A stretch of DNA of 26,171 nucleotides from JAIYCX01 sp044351785 (GTDB lineage Bacteria > Bdellovibrionota_C > UBA2361 > SZUA-149 > DAOLCO01). The stretch lies in NCBI GenBank assembly GCA_044351785.1, contig JBILFC010000007.1, forward strand, positions 1 through 26,171. The letters are read 5' to 3'. Positions 14,853 to 22,987 of this stretch are shown here, piece by piece (the stretch's first letter is position 1; the number at the start of each line of letters is the position of its first letter). Made by a program: the position numbers and the translations under genes. Below the pieces are notes generated by a model. It had not been told where the DNA came from, did no database searches, and worked only from the letters and a program-made list of their open reading frames with translations.

Positions 14853-16130
14853 CTAAACCAACTCCCTCTTCACCTCTTCCGTAACAGCCAACCACCCTCT
14901 ACTAATGCCTGACTTCTCAAGTAAGATCTCTACCAAAGGTTCTACATCTTTTACCCTTACTATCTCCCCAGATTCTCTAAACACCTTAGGTGGTTCTTCA
15001 GGAGTATCTCTGTGACTATCTTTTTCTCTAACTTCTATAACATAAAAAGCCGGATCTAAGCCCTTAGCCTTAGAAAGTTCATGTGCTTTTTTAACTAGTA
15101 CATCATTTCCTTTTTCAAGTGGTAATGTTTTAAAAAGTTTTCTATTAAAAAGCCTACTAGATAAATCACTAAGAATCTTATCCTCCGCCTCACACCAATG
15201 CGATAAATGATAAGACCACCAAGCCTCATCAACTGTAAATAGTGTCCTTAAAGAAAGAGTATTAAAAATATCATCCCTAAAAAGAATCTGTTTCATTACA
15301 GGATCCATAAATACCCCACTCGCATCCTCTCCACGCTCCTTTATCCTTCTCACTATACTCTTAGTCATCGCATCAGCTACCTGAAGCACTCTGTGCTGAT
15401 AAATTTGTCTATACATAGAGTTTCTTGCGACGAAGAAATGGGACAAGGCGTCCAACCTACTTTCTTGAAGAACCAATTCATTGGTATCTGAAATTCTAAA
15501 CGCATCAATAAGCGCAGTGACGTTATAACGACCATAACTAACCGCACACATCACGCTATCAACAATAGACCAGTTTCCCCTATCCACATTCCACCCACCA
15601 CCAGAAACCAAAGAAGTAACCCAAGGTGGAAGACTAGGATCTTCATCTAAAATTCCTACTACCAAGTCTTTCATTCCAGGAGAATAGGAATCTAAGATTC
15701 CTGAAATCTCTGGATCTTCCTTAATCACTCTCATCGTTAAATCTTCATGAGATAACTTACCTGACTTCGTCCACACACTTTCCGCTAAATGTGAACCTGG
15801 AGCTAGATGCCCTATGTCATGTAAAATTGCTGCTGCGCCAATCGCTGGTCCATATTCTCTTACAATCTCTGGCCTATCACCTTCTAAATGTTTTAATAAA
15901 AGAGATGCAAGATAAGCGACGCCCAGACTATGACCGAACCTTGAATGCTCCGCAAACATATAAACGAGCTTAGTGTTTCCCGTCTGACTAATTCTTCTTA
16001 GTCTCTGCACCCAAGCGGTATCAACTAATTTTAAAATCAACGCATCCCAAGAATTGGCTTTATCAAAAATTAAAGTACCGTGTGCAACATCTGCAAAATT
16101 AACAGTTTTTGATTTATTAAGATTAGACAT
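14853..16130 (-). CDS. HD-superfamily phosphohydrolase (COG1078/SAMHD1-like)
   Basis: 425 aa; the ATG at 16130 follows GGTAGG that overlaps the stop of the upstream gene. Seen: an N-terminal DVAHGTLIFD and WVQRLRRISQTGNTKLVY, the usual (D/P)VHG and QRLRRI.Q signatures; His67 in RFGHSLG; His104-Asp105 in LHDIGH; and WNVDRGNWSIVDS (181-192) aligning with the DADR-DYLLRDS segment, so the fourth metal ligand (Asp183) is kept while the usual D-Y is N-W. All four HD metal ligands are therefore present. Known: relatives cleave dNTPs or other nucleotides, or phosphate esters. The Tyr that contacts the nucleotide in SAMHD1 is Trp here, so the substrate may differ. Last gene of a six-gene operon, one base from the RibBA homologue. 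Cytoplasmic. Confidence 0.85.
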   Translation of the reverse strand: MSNLNKSKTVNFADVAHGTLIFDKANSWDALILKLVDTAWVQRLRRISQTGNTKLVYMFAEHSRFGHSLGVAYLASLLLKHLEGDRPEIVREYGPAIGAAAILHDIGHLAPGSHLAESVWTKSGKLSHEDLTMRVIKEDPEISGILDSYSPGMKDLVVGILDEDPSLPPWVTSLVSGGGWNVDRGNWSIVDSVMCAVSYGRYNVTALIDAFRISDTNELVLQESRLDALSHFFVARNSMYRQIYQHRVLQVADAMTKSIVRRIKERGEDASGVFMDPVMKQILFRDDIFNTLSLRTLFTVDEAWWSYHLSHWCEAEDKILSDLSSRLFNRKLFKTLPLEKGNDVLVKKAHELSKAKGLDPAFYVIEVREKDSHRDTPEEPPKVFRESGEIVRVKDVEPLVEILLEKSGISRGWLAVTEEVKRELV

Positions 16131-16131
16131 A

Positions 16132-17208
16132 CTACCTACCCTCTACTGAAATATTAAATGCCGAAAGATCTGGCACTCTATTACTAGAACTAGAAATTAG
16201 TTTAATTGATTTAATATTTAAGGCTTGAAGAATTTGAGCACCCACACCTAATTCCCTTAAATCCTGAATTTTAACTTTCTGCTCTGAATTATCTAAAAGC
16301 TCTTCAGAAGTTGTTTTTGCATTTGACTTCCGAATATAAACAAAAGCCCCCGACCCCGCCTTAGTAATCTCATCCAAAGCAGACCTCAGTTTAAATCTTC
16401 CACCCTTTGGATCGATGTGAAAAATATCCCCAACTTTTTTCTCAGAATGCATTCTAGTTAAAACTGGATTTCCATTCGAAAGCTCTAAATTATAAGTAAA
16501 TGCGATATGCTCTACTTGATCATGAAGAGACCTAAAACCATGAGCAACCAAAACTCCAAAATCCTTTGTAGGAATTCTCGTTTCAGCCTCTTTCTTAACT
16601 AAAGGCTCTGTGGAAATTAAATACTTAGCGATATCACTTAAGCGAACAATTGGAGTATTATTAGATTTTGAAAACTCTTCCAATTGATCACTAGTAAAGT
16701 GTTCTCCTTGCTCATTTAAAAGATGCATTAAAATACCAATCTCTTTTAAACCAGAAATACGAAGTAAATCACTCACCCCTTCAGGCACACCGTAAGACAC
16801 CAATAACCCACCTTTTCTTGATATCAGCGGGAATACATGCCCAGGAGAAACAATAGATTTATTACTTAAACTAGCATCAAAGAATGACCTAACAGTAGTA
16901 GCCCTATCAGAAGCTGAAATACCCGATCTTACACCCTCTCTGGATTCAATACTTGGACCGAATCTAAATCCTGAATTTGGATCGATGAAAGCAGGCTTCA
17001 TTCCGCGATTATTAGCTTCCTCTTCTGTTAAAGCGATAAATAATATTCCCCTACCAGAATTTATCATCCAAGAGATTCTTGATTCATTTGCAGTTTTAGC
17101 TTGAGCCACTAGATAAGACTGTCTCTCGGAGGCTATGTCATCAAGGATGATTACAACCCCATCCTCTTTTAACTTGTTAGTAGCTTCTTTAATATTACTT
17201 GGTGTCAT
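16132..17208 (-). CDS. degenerate RibBA homologue (RibB-like plus RibA-like domains, catalytic residues lost)
   Basis: 358 aa; the ATG lies 14 bases inside the preceding AtuA-C gene. Residues 1-200 align with RibB (dihydroxybutanone-phosphate synthase): SASDRATTVRSF (98-109) and PGHVFPL (122-128) are intact. But DDE-x-RENEGD has become DDIASERQSY (23-32), the R-G-G-H-T-E loop is S-Y-G-V-P-E (138-143), and the later catalytic Glu (in CEL) is His162. Residues 207-358 align with RibA (GTP cyclohydrolase II) through HSE and GD, but the segment with the three zinc Cys reads HSEKKVGDIFHIDPKGGRFKL-like with none of them, the GRGIGL segment is gone, and the whole protein has no Cys. By sequence neither riboflavin-precursor reaction should work. 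It is intact and in an operon, so it is probably repurposed; RibBX-type proteins (dead RibA domain only) are the nearest known case. Confidence 0.8.
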   Translation of the reverse strand: MTPSNIKEATNKLKEDGVVIILDDIASERQSYLVAQAKTANESRISWMINSGRGILFIALTEEEANNRGMKPAFIDPNSGFRFGPSIESREGVRSGISASDRATTVRSFFDASLSNKSIVSPGHVFPLISRKGGLLVSYGVPEGVSDLLRISGLKEIGILMHLLNEQGEHFTSDQLEEFSKSNNTPIVRLSDIAKYLISTEPLVKKEAETRIPTKDFGVLVAHGFRSLHDQVEHIAFTYNLELSNGNPVLTRMHSEKKVGDIFHIDPKGGRFKLRSALDEITKAGSGAFVYIRKSNAKTTSEELLDNSEQKVKIQDLRELGVGAQILQALNIKSIKLISSSSNRVPDLSAFNISVEGR

Positions 17209-17512
17209 CTAGCACCATATTCAGTAAAAGCTCTCCTAGTGACTTCCCTTGAGCATCACTTCTTAATGAACTAGCCCCACCAGACCCAAGTGCACCTTTT
17301 AAAATAAAATTAAACGCACTTAGATTAGGAAGCTCATATCTAATAACCTCCCCCGTGCAAATTGACGAAAAATAATTCTTAACAACATCCGCTGTTAAAT
17401 GTTTTTTAAGATACTGAAAGCTTTCACCATCTCTCGCAACAACTCCGATATTAGAATCAGAGCCCTTATCTCCAGAGCGAGCGTGCGCAAAATCTCTTAA
17501 AACTCTTTTCAT
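17195..17512 (-). CDS. AtuA C-terminal ferredoxin-fold domain protein (stand-alone)
   Basis: 105 aa. Matches the domain that usually closes AtuA/DUF1446 proteins: LRDFAHARSGDKGSDSNIGV (5-24), VIRYELPNLSAFNFIL (about 56-71), GALGSGGASSLRSDAQGKSLG (about 73-93). The start overlaps the stop of the AtuA-family gene by four bases (ATGA), and its stop overlaps the RibBA-like start by 14, so all three are co-translated. In many bacteria this domain is fused to AtuA in a chain of roughly 550-600 residues; here the two chains sum to 555, consistent with gene fission. It should bind its AtuA partner in the cytoplasm. The biochemical activity of the family is not firmly established. Confidence 0.85.
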   Translation of the reverse strand: MKRVLRDFAHARSGDKGSDSNIGVVARDGESFQYLKKHLTADVVKNYFSSICTGEVIRYELPNLSAFNFILKGALGSGGASSLRSDAQGKSLGELLLNMVLDDTK

Positions 17513-18861
17513 AAAATCTCCACCGATTCCTTAACTAGAGACTTACTAATTAGTGTAGGGAAATATGAATAAACCTCTCTAACAGGCTTCTTCCCGCCGG
17601 CATAACCAGTAATACCCGATGGTCCACTTAGAACTAAAGGAGCAACTTCTCTTGTGAATCTTTCTAAATCCTTTTTATTTGAACCACGAATAGCAACTCT
17701 AAAAACTATTTCCATAGGTTCTGGTGAATTTAACTTCTCAGAGATACCTGGAGTTGACCCACAATCTCCTAGTCTTTCAAATAGAATCTCTGAATATTCT
17801 AATTTTAAATCAAAAATTCTATCTCTTAAAATTTTCTCACATATACTAGCCTTCTCCCTAACTCTAGGACCGACTAAGATTAAAGTCCCTTCCGCCATAT
17901 AACCATCAAAATAAGAAGCAGATACCTTAAGAGTATCAGGAGCTTGCGTGCCTTTAACTCCAGATACTTCTATTTTATTATCACCCACTGACTTTAAATT
18001 AATAGTTGTAAAATCTGCTACCACATCAGGAGTTATAAAGTTCTGAGGATCACCAATTTCGTATACTAACTGCTCAGTTACTGATTGAACAGTGACCAAT
18101 CCACCATGCGTATCAGGCTTAGTAACTACAAAACTTCCATCTTCAGAAAACTCTACTATTGGATAACCAATGTTACTCAAATTAGAAACCCCTGACCAAT
18201 CATAAGAATAATTCCCGCCCGTAGCCTGCGCCCCGCATTCAATGATATGCCCCGCTACAACTCCCGATGCCAGTCGATCATAATCATCCCAAGGAATTTT
18301 ATATTCATGGATTATTGGAGCAAGACACATTGCAGGATCTGAAACCCTACCTGTTATAATTACTTTCGCACCAGCCTCTAAGGCCTCTACTATAGACTTA
18401 GCACCCAAGTATGCATTCATACTTTTTAAGTTATCCCTTACAGTCTTGATACCTACTCCAGATTCAAGATGTAAAAATTCACAACCACTAGCTTCAAAGT
18501 TATCTAAATTTGAAAGGATACTATCTCCTTTAACAATGGCGACAGGAATTTTATCCCCAATTAAACTTACTACAGCCCTCGCACATGCTTCTGGATTTAC
18601 CCCTCCAGCATTAGCTATTATTCTTAACTTACCACTAACTAAAGATTCCTTAAGCCTACTCACTAACGGTGGAAAGTCACTTGCATATCCCTTACTAGGA
18701 TCTCTTTCAAATTGTTTAGCGAGAATTGACATTGTAACTTCTGCTAAATAATCAAGCATTAAGTAATCAAGATCACCCGCTTCAACTAAACGTACCGGTG
18801 CTTCTATCCAGTCCCCCCAGAAACCTTGACCACAGCCAATTCTAATTTTTCTAGAATTCAT
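17509..18861 (-). CDS. AtuA-family (DUF1446) protein
   Basis: 450 aa from the ATG at 18861, two bases after the TrmH-like gene. Seen family signatures: RIGCGQGFWGDW (6-17), LDYLMLDYLAEVTMSIL (31-47), ANAGGVNPEACARAV (about 84-98), ARVSDPAMCLAPI-type GRVSDPAMCLAP (about 172-183), and IIECGAQATGGNYSYDWSG (about 207-225). Known: AtuA is needed for acyclic terpene (citronellol/geraniol) use in Pseudomonas, but its reaction is unclear and the family is far wider than that pathway. None of the biotin carboxylase or acyl-CoA genes that accompany it there is present, so a role in terpene use is not supported. It is followed by its own C-terminal domain as a separate gene. Cytoplasmic. Confidence 0.87.
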   Translation of the reverse strand: MNSRKIRIGCGQGFWGDWIEAPVRLVEAGDLDYLMLDYLAEVTMSILAKQFERDPSKGYASDFPPLVSRLKESLVSGKLRIIANAGGVNPEACARAVVSLIGDKIPVAIVKGDSILSNLDNFEASGCEFLHLESGVGIKTVRDNLKSMNAYLGAKSIVEALEAGAKVIITGRVSDPAMCLAPIIHEYKIPWDDYDRLASGVVAGHIIECGAQATGGNYSYDWSGVSNLSNIGYPIVEFSEDGSFVVTKPDTHGGLVTVQSVTEQLVYEIGDPQNFITPDVVADFTTINLKSVGDNKIEVSGVKGTQAPDTLKVSASYFDGYMAEGTLILVGPRVREKASICEKILRDRIFDLKLEYSEILFERLGDCGSTPGISEKLNSPEPMEIVFRVAIRGSNKKDLERFTREVAPLVLSGPSGITGYAGGKKPVREVYSYFPTLISKSLVKESVEIL

Positions 18862-18863
18862 AA

Positions 18864-19562
18864 TTAGATGCCTCTCTTCTGTAATTCTGAGATAACCACA
18901 TCAGAATTCACCACAGACTTTTTAATCCAATCCCACCTAAGTGCATTTTTATCACTATCTTCAAGTGGTTTAGATCTCTGCCTAAACTCACCATTACTTA
19001 TGAAAGCAGAATAAAGGGTAAGCGCACAAGCAACTGACACATTAAGACTCTCTACAAACCCAAACATCGGAATATAAGCCGGGATATCACAGTTTAAATA
19101 CAACTCTTCTGAAATCCCCTCTCCCTCACTTCCAAACACTAGCGCGAGCTTCTCATTAAAAGGCAAATCTAAAACAGGCACAGGCGCCTTAACAGACTTA
19201 TCCAGTCCAAGCTGATCCTTCGCTAAAGGAGGAACAAGTGATACTAACTTAAATCCATCCGCTTTTAATTTATTTACCAACTCACTAGCATCCAAATATT
19301 CCTCAATCTCAACCCACCTCTCCGTACCAAGGCTTATACCTCTCTGTGAACTAAAGCCCTTACCAATTAAATATATCTTCTGAATACCAAATGCATCAGC
19401 ACTTCTTATAACTGCCGAGATATTATGTTCATGGTATACGCGGTCCAAAACAATTACGACATTTCTGGTTCTATGAGCAAGGACAGAATCAATGCGATTT
19501 ATTCTGTCCTCGGTTAGCATAACTTCTAAAGATTTCTGTACTTCTACACTTACTTCACTCAT
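18864..19562 (-). CDS. trmH: TrmH/SpoU-family 2'-O-ribose RNA methyltransferase
   Basis: 232 aa. Seen: motif 1 HEHNISAVIRSADAFGI (about 45-61), motif 2 LALVFGSEGEGISEE (about 138-152), motif 3 IPMFGFVESLNVSVACALTLY (about 162-182), the SPOUT trefoil knot that binds S-adenosylmethionine. The short N-terminal helix, the Asn-Ile-Ser-Ala motif 1 and MFGFVESLNVSVA are close to tRNA Gm18 methyltransferase TrmH; an rRNA-modifying paralogue is the alternative. The start overlaps the upstream stop by one base (TAATG), and the AtuA gene begins two bases after its stop, so it sits mid-operon. Acts on tRNA in the cytoplasm, probably methylating the 2'-O of G18. Its place between a secreted protein and AtuA is functionally unexplained. 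Confidence 0.83.
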   Translation of the reverse strand: MSEVSVEVQKSLEVMLTEDRINRIDSVLAHRTRNVVIVLDRVYHEHNISAVIRSADAFGIQKIYLIGKGFSSQRGISLGTERWVEIEEYLDASELVNKLKADGFKLVSLVPPLAKDQLGLDKSVKAPVPVLDLPFNEKLALVFGSEGEGISEELYLNCDIPAYIPMFGFVESLNVSVACALTLYSAFISNGEFRQRSKPLEDSDKNALRWDWIKKSVVNSDVVISELQKRGI

Positions 19563-20368
19563 TACTTACCACCTACTACTAGCGCTACTGGAACTTCATC
19601 TCCACCTGAGATAGAAACTTCCTCTTTTGAATCTGTGCTTTTAATATAAAATTGTGAAGATCCTCCACCATCTAGATTTAAAGCGTCTCGAATTTCTAAA
19701 CCGGTTTTAGATAATACTTCTTGTATGTCCTCTAAAGTTGCACCTGGAAATCTAAGTAATGTTGCAAACATAACAAATTCTTCATTCTTAGTAATTGCAA
19801 TTCCTGATCTTCTACTGGTCTGAGAAGGAGATTTAAACTCTATTCTACTCCCAGCTTTATAAAGGATTGGTCCGGCTTGTAAGGCCAAGCTCACACCATC
19901 TGGCTTAAACTCTTCTCTTGAAATGACAAAAGGAGCATCATTAGAAATGTATAAAATTCCGGTAAGTAATTTTCCACCAAGTTGTACTTTTTTATTAGCT
20001 TCCCTAGAACTTGGAAGCACAAGACCCAATGGAGCACCAAGAGGATCGAAGAAGTTGGCATTTATTCCCGCAAAACCACCACTTGCCAATACTAATTCTT
20101 TTACCAAACTTCTAGGTTTAGACAATTTTTTCTGCGCTTCTGCTACTTGTAAAGAAACCTCAGATACTTTAAATTTCAATAAATACAACTCAGATCTAAG
20201 GAAAGATCCACTAGGATAAAATCCTAATTTTCCAAATTTAATCTCTGGGCTAAGGTTCTCCCAACTGATTGTTAGATCAGCAGGTTCAGACTCCGCAAAA
20301 GCCTCTCCACTTAAATGAAGTAAGGCAAAAATTAAGTACAATATTAAGAATTTTCTTCTTCTAATCAT
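19562..20368 (-). CDS. secreted phosphodiester glycosidase (NAGPA-domain) protein
   Basis: 268 aa from the ATG at 20368; a GTG two codons earlier is also in frame. Seen: a signal peptide (MIRRRKFLILYLIFALLHLS then EAFAESE), and NAGPA signatures: FAGINANFFDPLGAPLGLV (about 96-114), LQAGPILY (about 165-172), RRSGIAITK (about 187-195) and ALNLDGGGSSQFY (about 231-243), which supply the usual catalytic and binding residues of this fold. Known: the human relative uncovers mannose-6-phosphate by removing N-acetylglucosamine; bacterial versions are secreted or envelope proteins thought to act on glycan phosphodiesters. It is the first gene of the operon; its promoter must lie in the 20369-20608 gap shared with a divergent gene. 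Confidence 0.83.
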   Translation of the reverse strand: MIRRRKFLILYLIFALLHLSGEAFAESEPADLTISWENLSPEIKFGKLGFYPSGSFLRSELYLLKFKVSEVSLQVAEAQKKLSKPRSLVKELVLASGGFAGINANFFDPLGAPLGLVLPSSREANKKVQLGGKLLTGILYISNDAPFVISREEFKPDGVSLALQAGPILYKAGSRIEFKSPSQTSRRSGIAITKNEEFVMFATLLRFPGATLEDIQEVLSKTGLEIRDALNLDGGGSSQFYIKSTDSKEEVSISGGDEVPVALVVGGK

Positions 20369-20471
20369 AAGCACTTGATTTATCAGAAAAAAAGAAAAAA
20401 TGCTCTTAGTATGAAATTATTTTTATTCTAAAAGATCATCAAAGTACCGTATTAGGTCTACATAACCTACT

Positions 20472-20493
20472 AATATTAAAACGTTTTAATATT
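20472..20493. promoter_or_regulatory. perfect 22-bp palindrome with central CG, candidate operator
   Basis: AATATTAAAAC followed by its exact complement GTTTTAATATT. It lies midway between divergent genes (about 104 bases from the NAGPA start, 116 from the start at 20609). The AAAACGTTTT core with central CG is the style of LacI-family operators. A smaller repeat TAGGT/ACCTA (20453-20457, 20465-20469) lies beside it. No repressor gene is nearby. Confidence 0.5.
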
Positions 20494-20608
20494 TTTCATA
20501 AAAACCATTAAGTTTTTACAGATTCCCGACGAAAATAGACATTAAGAGGTTGCGTAAGCAATCTAATTAATAAGTAAGGCTACTTTAATGCAGTAAGGAA
20601 AGATAGTC

Positions 20609-21199
20609 ATGGTAGACAACAATATAAGGGCACGTGAGCCTTCAGCTCCCGCACGCTCTCCCAATAACAATAGCCCTCAAAGTCCACAAGCTTTAGCTAA
20701 AAGCTTTGAGAAATTATCAAACAAGCCAGAAATAGCTGCGCAAGTTAGTAAAGATGCTGTAGTGGTACAGTCTTCTAACCAAGGAGCACAAAAACTGAAT
20801 GCTGAAACAAGTGGAATTAAGAGTGCTCTTAGATCTACTAGAGAAGCAACAGAATCAGTTAAGAAACTCCGAGCAGATGACACTGATGGTGGTTCAGTAG
20901 AAGTTAGATCTACTCCAGTAGGCATAGAAGAGTTGGCAAAAGATTTAGAATCTCTTAAAGAGAATATTAAATCATTATTTGCTCAGCTTCGAACTAAGTC
21001 AGATACTGTAGCAGTAGCAGACGCGAATGCTGAAGCCGCTCAAAGTCAGACTGGATCGCTAGATAGAGTACTTAAAAAAGCTGAAGATACTGGATTAGAT
21101 ATTCAGTTCAAGCCTAAGAGTGCATTATCTGCTCACAGTAACAGGATTAGTCCTGATGCAGTTGAGAAGCTTCTAGTTGAAGAAAGAGGACTTGTTTAG
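20609..21199 (+). CDS. hydrophilic, partly coiled-coil protein of unknown function
   Basis: 196 aa; the ATG at 20609 has AAGGA about 10 bases upstream. No Cys, no signal peptide, no membrane segment. Residues 1-40 are Pro/Asn/Ser-rich and likely disordered; 60-140 (SALRSTREATESVKKL, IEELAKDLESLKENIKSLFAQL) look like amphipathic helices that could coil; a short basic-polar tail (LSAHSNRISPDAVEKLLVEE) ends it. I recognise no family. The organisation, disordered N-terminus plus helix pair, recalls flagellar export-linked proteins, and a flagellin gene lies 3 kb away, but this is only a hint. An imperfect FliA-like sequence (TTAAGTTT, then CCCGACGA nine bases on) occurs near 20509-20533; the spacing is shorter than the usual 11, so it is weak. 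Divergent from the six-gene operon. Confidence 0.5.
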   Translation: MVDNNIRAREPSAPARSPNNNSPQSPQALAKSFEKLSNKPEIAAQVSKDAVVVQSSNQGAQKLNAETSGIKSALRSTREATESVKKLRADDTDGGSVEVRSTPVGIEELAKDLESLKENIKSLFAQLRTKSDTVAVADANAEAAQSQTGSLDRVLKKAEDTGLDIQFKPKSALSAHSNRISPDAVEKLLVEERGLV

Positions 21200-21294
21200 T
21201 ACACGGTTAACACCACAGATCCAAGGAAAAGCATTAAATGGCTTAAGGATCCAAGAGTAGGGCAAGGACGCCCCAACAACTCACTAAATAGCCT

Positions 21295-22239
21295 CTAACG
21301 ACCTTTCTCAGAAACAAGTAAGAATAGAAATATCGGTGCGCCGATTAAACTTGTTAGCACTCCTACAGGGATTTCACTCGGTGCTATTAGAACCCTAGAC
21401 ATAGAATCTACAAGTATCAAATAACTAGCCCCATAAATAGCGGAATAGAAAAATACCTGCTTGTGAATTGAACTCACATAAAGTTTTACTACTTGCGGCA
21501 CCAACAATCCAATAAAAGAAAGTGGTCCCACCAAAGACACCATTAATCCAATTAGCACAGCTATAGCAATTAAAAGTATCCTCTCCATATGAGGGACATC
21601 TATACCCTTAGCTATCGCAAATTCCGTACCTACCTGTAAAATATCAAGCTCAGTACTCTTTATATATAGTAACAAGGCTGTCGCTAAAAGAGAGGGGCTC
21701 AGAATAAGTGAGGACGTAAAACCTATTGTCTGTAAACTTCCCAAGAGCCACTTCTGGATAGAGAATGAAACCTCCGCACCACCAAAGTACTGCATCCCAA
21801 CTATTAAAGCTGAACATAAAAATCCTAAAGACACTCCTACCAATAGTATATAATCTCTAGCTCCAACGAATGATCTATTAGAAATAGAAATAATAAGGAC
21901 TAAGGATAACATGCTTAAACCTACAGCCAGCATCGAAACGATTAAAGTAGAGTAGCCTAAAAATATACCTATACTAGCCCCTAGAGCACCTGCGCTAGAC
22001 ACTCCCAAAGTATAAGGAGAAGCTAAATTATTTCTCAACATCGACTGCAATGTCGCTCCGGACAAAGACAATCCCATACCCACAATAATCCCTAAGAGAA
22101 CCCGAGGAAGCCTAAAGGTTAGTAATGTTGATAAACTTGGAACTGAAATAACTCCAGAACTTACTGTAGGGCCCAAACAAAGAGAAATTAATACTGAAAT
22201 CAAAAGAACAAATACAGCAATAGAAGTAAACTTATTCAT
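21295..22239 (-). CDS. FecCD/BtuC-family ABC transporter permease
   Basis: 314 aa from the ATG at 22239, which overlaps the ATPase stop by eight bases (ATGAATAA); a longer frame to 22287 would lie within the ATPase gene. Seen: about nine to ten hydrophobic segments and the family signatures LLTFRLPRVLLGIIVGMGLSLSG (about 41-63), ASPYTLGVSSAGALGA (about 74-89), GPLSFIGLLVPQVVK (about 239-253) and EIPVGVLTSLIGAPIFLFLL near the end. It forms the homodimeric membrane channel of an importer for cobalamin, haem or a siderophore. Third gene of a binding protein-ATPase-permease operon. Cargo cannot be decided from the permease alone. The region downstream (21200-21294) shows no clear terminator. Confidence 0.9.
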   Translation of the reverse strand: MNKFTSIAVFVLLISVLISLCLGPTVSSGVISVPSLSTLLTFRLPRVLLGIIVGMGLSLSGATLQSMLRNNLASPYTLGVSSAGALGASIGIFLGYSTLIVSMLAVGLSMLSLVLIISISNRSFVGARDYILLVGVSLGFLCSALIVGMQYFGGAEVSFSIQKWLLGSLQTIGFTSSLILSPSLLATALLLYIKSTELDILQVGTEFAIAKGIDVPHMERILLIAIAVLIGLMVSLVGPLSFIGLLVPQVVKLYVSSIHKQVFFYSAIYGASYLILVDSMSRVLIAPSEIPVGVLTSLIGAPIFLFLLVSEKGR

Positions 22240-22981
22240 ATAGCTGCCCAATAGAAAAAGGGATTGCTGTATCCGAGTTATAAACAAATTTTACTGAGAA
22301 TAACTCATCAAAATATCTACCCTTAATAGTCTCCTCCTTAGAAAGATTAAAAAGTATACTGGAATCAGAACCAATCCCGTAAAAATGAGTTGCTATATGA
22401 CATGCGAAATCTAAATTATGGCAAGCTATAATAAAAGACTTACCATTTGCTTTCATCTTAAGTATTTTTTTACTGAGAAGCACCAACCCCAAGGGATCTA
22501 GATGTTCTTCTGGCTCATCTAGAATATACCACTTAGCTTCTTGCAATAAACCATTAGCGATATAAACTCTTTTATACTCTCCTTCTGAAAGTTCATTAAG
22601 ATATTTATCTTTTAAGCTAGAAATTTGTAGATCAGTTAAAACTTCTTCGATTTTAATTAAGTCGACCTTAAAGCGATAATAAGAAAACTCTAGGAAGTCC
22701 CTGACTCGAATTCGGGGCCTATGACTAGATACTGTTCCGACATAACTAATTAAGCAAGAACGCTCAGCGAAACTCAGACTACCTAAGTTCTGATTACCAA
22801 GTTTAAGTAAGGCACTTTCACCTATAGGCATTAAGATTGTTCTTAATAAGCTCGTCTTACCCCCACCATTCGGACCAACTAGAACGGATATAGAATTATC
22901 TAAGAACTCTAAATTTACATTCTGTAAAAGTGCCCTTGACCCTTTTACTATCCCTTGATTATTAATACTTATTTCCAACAT
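22232..22981 (-). CDS. ABC transporter ATPase (BtuD/FhuC type)
   Basis: 249 aa. Seen: Walker A GPNGGGKTS (about 36-44), Q-loop region ISYVGT (about 78-83), signature LSEGEYKR (about 134-141), Walker B WYILDEPEEHLDP (about 151-163) and H-loop IIACHN (about 183-188). The catalytic Glu follows the Walker B Asp directly. The signature has E for the second Gly of LSGGQ. The segment between Walker A and signature, LSFAERSCLISYVGTVSSH, is of the siderophore/B12 importer type (usual LAR..ALLPQ). It supplies ATP energy to the permease encoded next; the six bases between it and the binding-protein stop confirm one operon. Cytoplasmic face of the inner membrane. Confidence 0.9.
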   Translation of the reverse strand: MLEISINNQGIVKGSRALLQNVNLEFLDNSISVLVGPNGGGKTSLLRTILMPIGESALLKLGNQNLGSLSFAERSCLISYVGTVSSHRPRIRVRDFLEFSYYRFKVDLIKIEEVLTDLQISSLKDKYLNELSEGEYKRVYIANGLLQEAKWYILDEPEEHLDPLGLVLLSKKILKMKANGKSFIIACHNLDFACHIATHFYGIGSDSSILFNLSKEETIKGRYFDELFSVKFVYNSDTAIPFSIGQLYE

Positions 22982-22987
22982 AAATCA

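Noticed and set aside
16132..17208. Calling the gene functional ribBA
   Set aside because: The RENEGD motif, the His-Thr pair and all three zinc Cys are missing, so a riboflavin enzyme is not supported.
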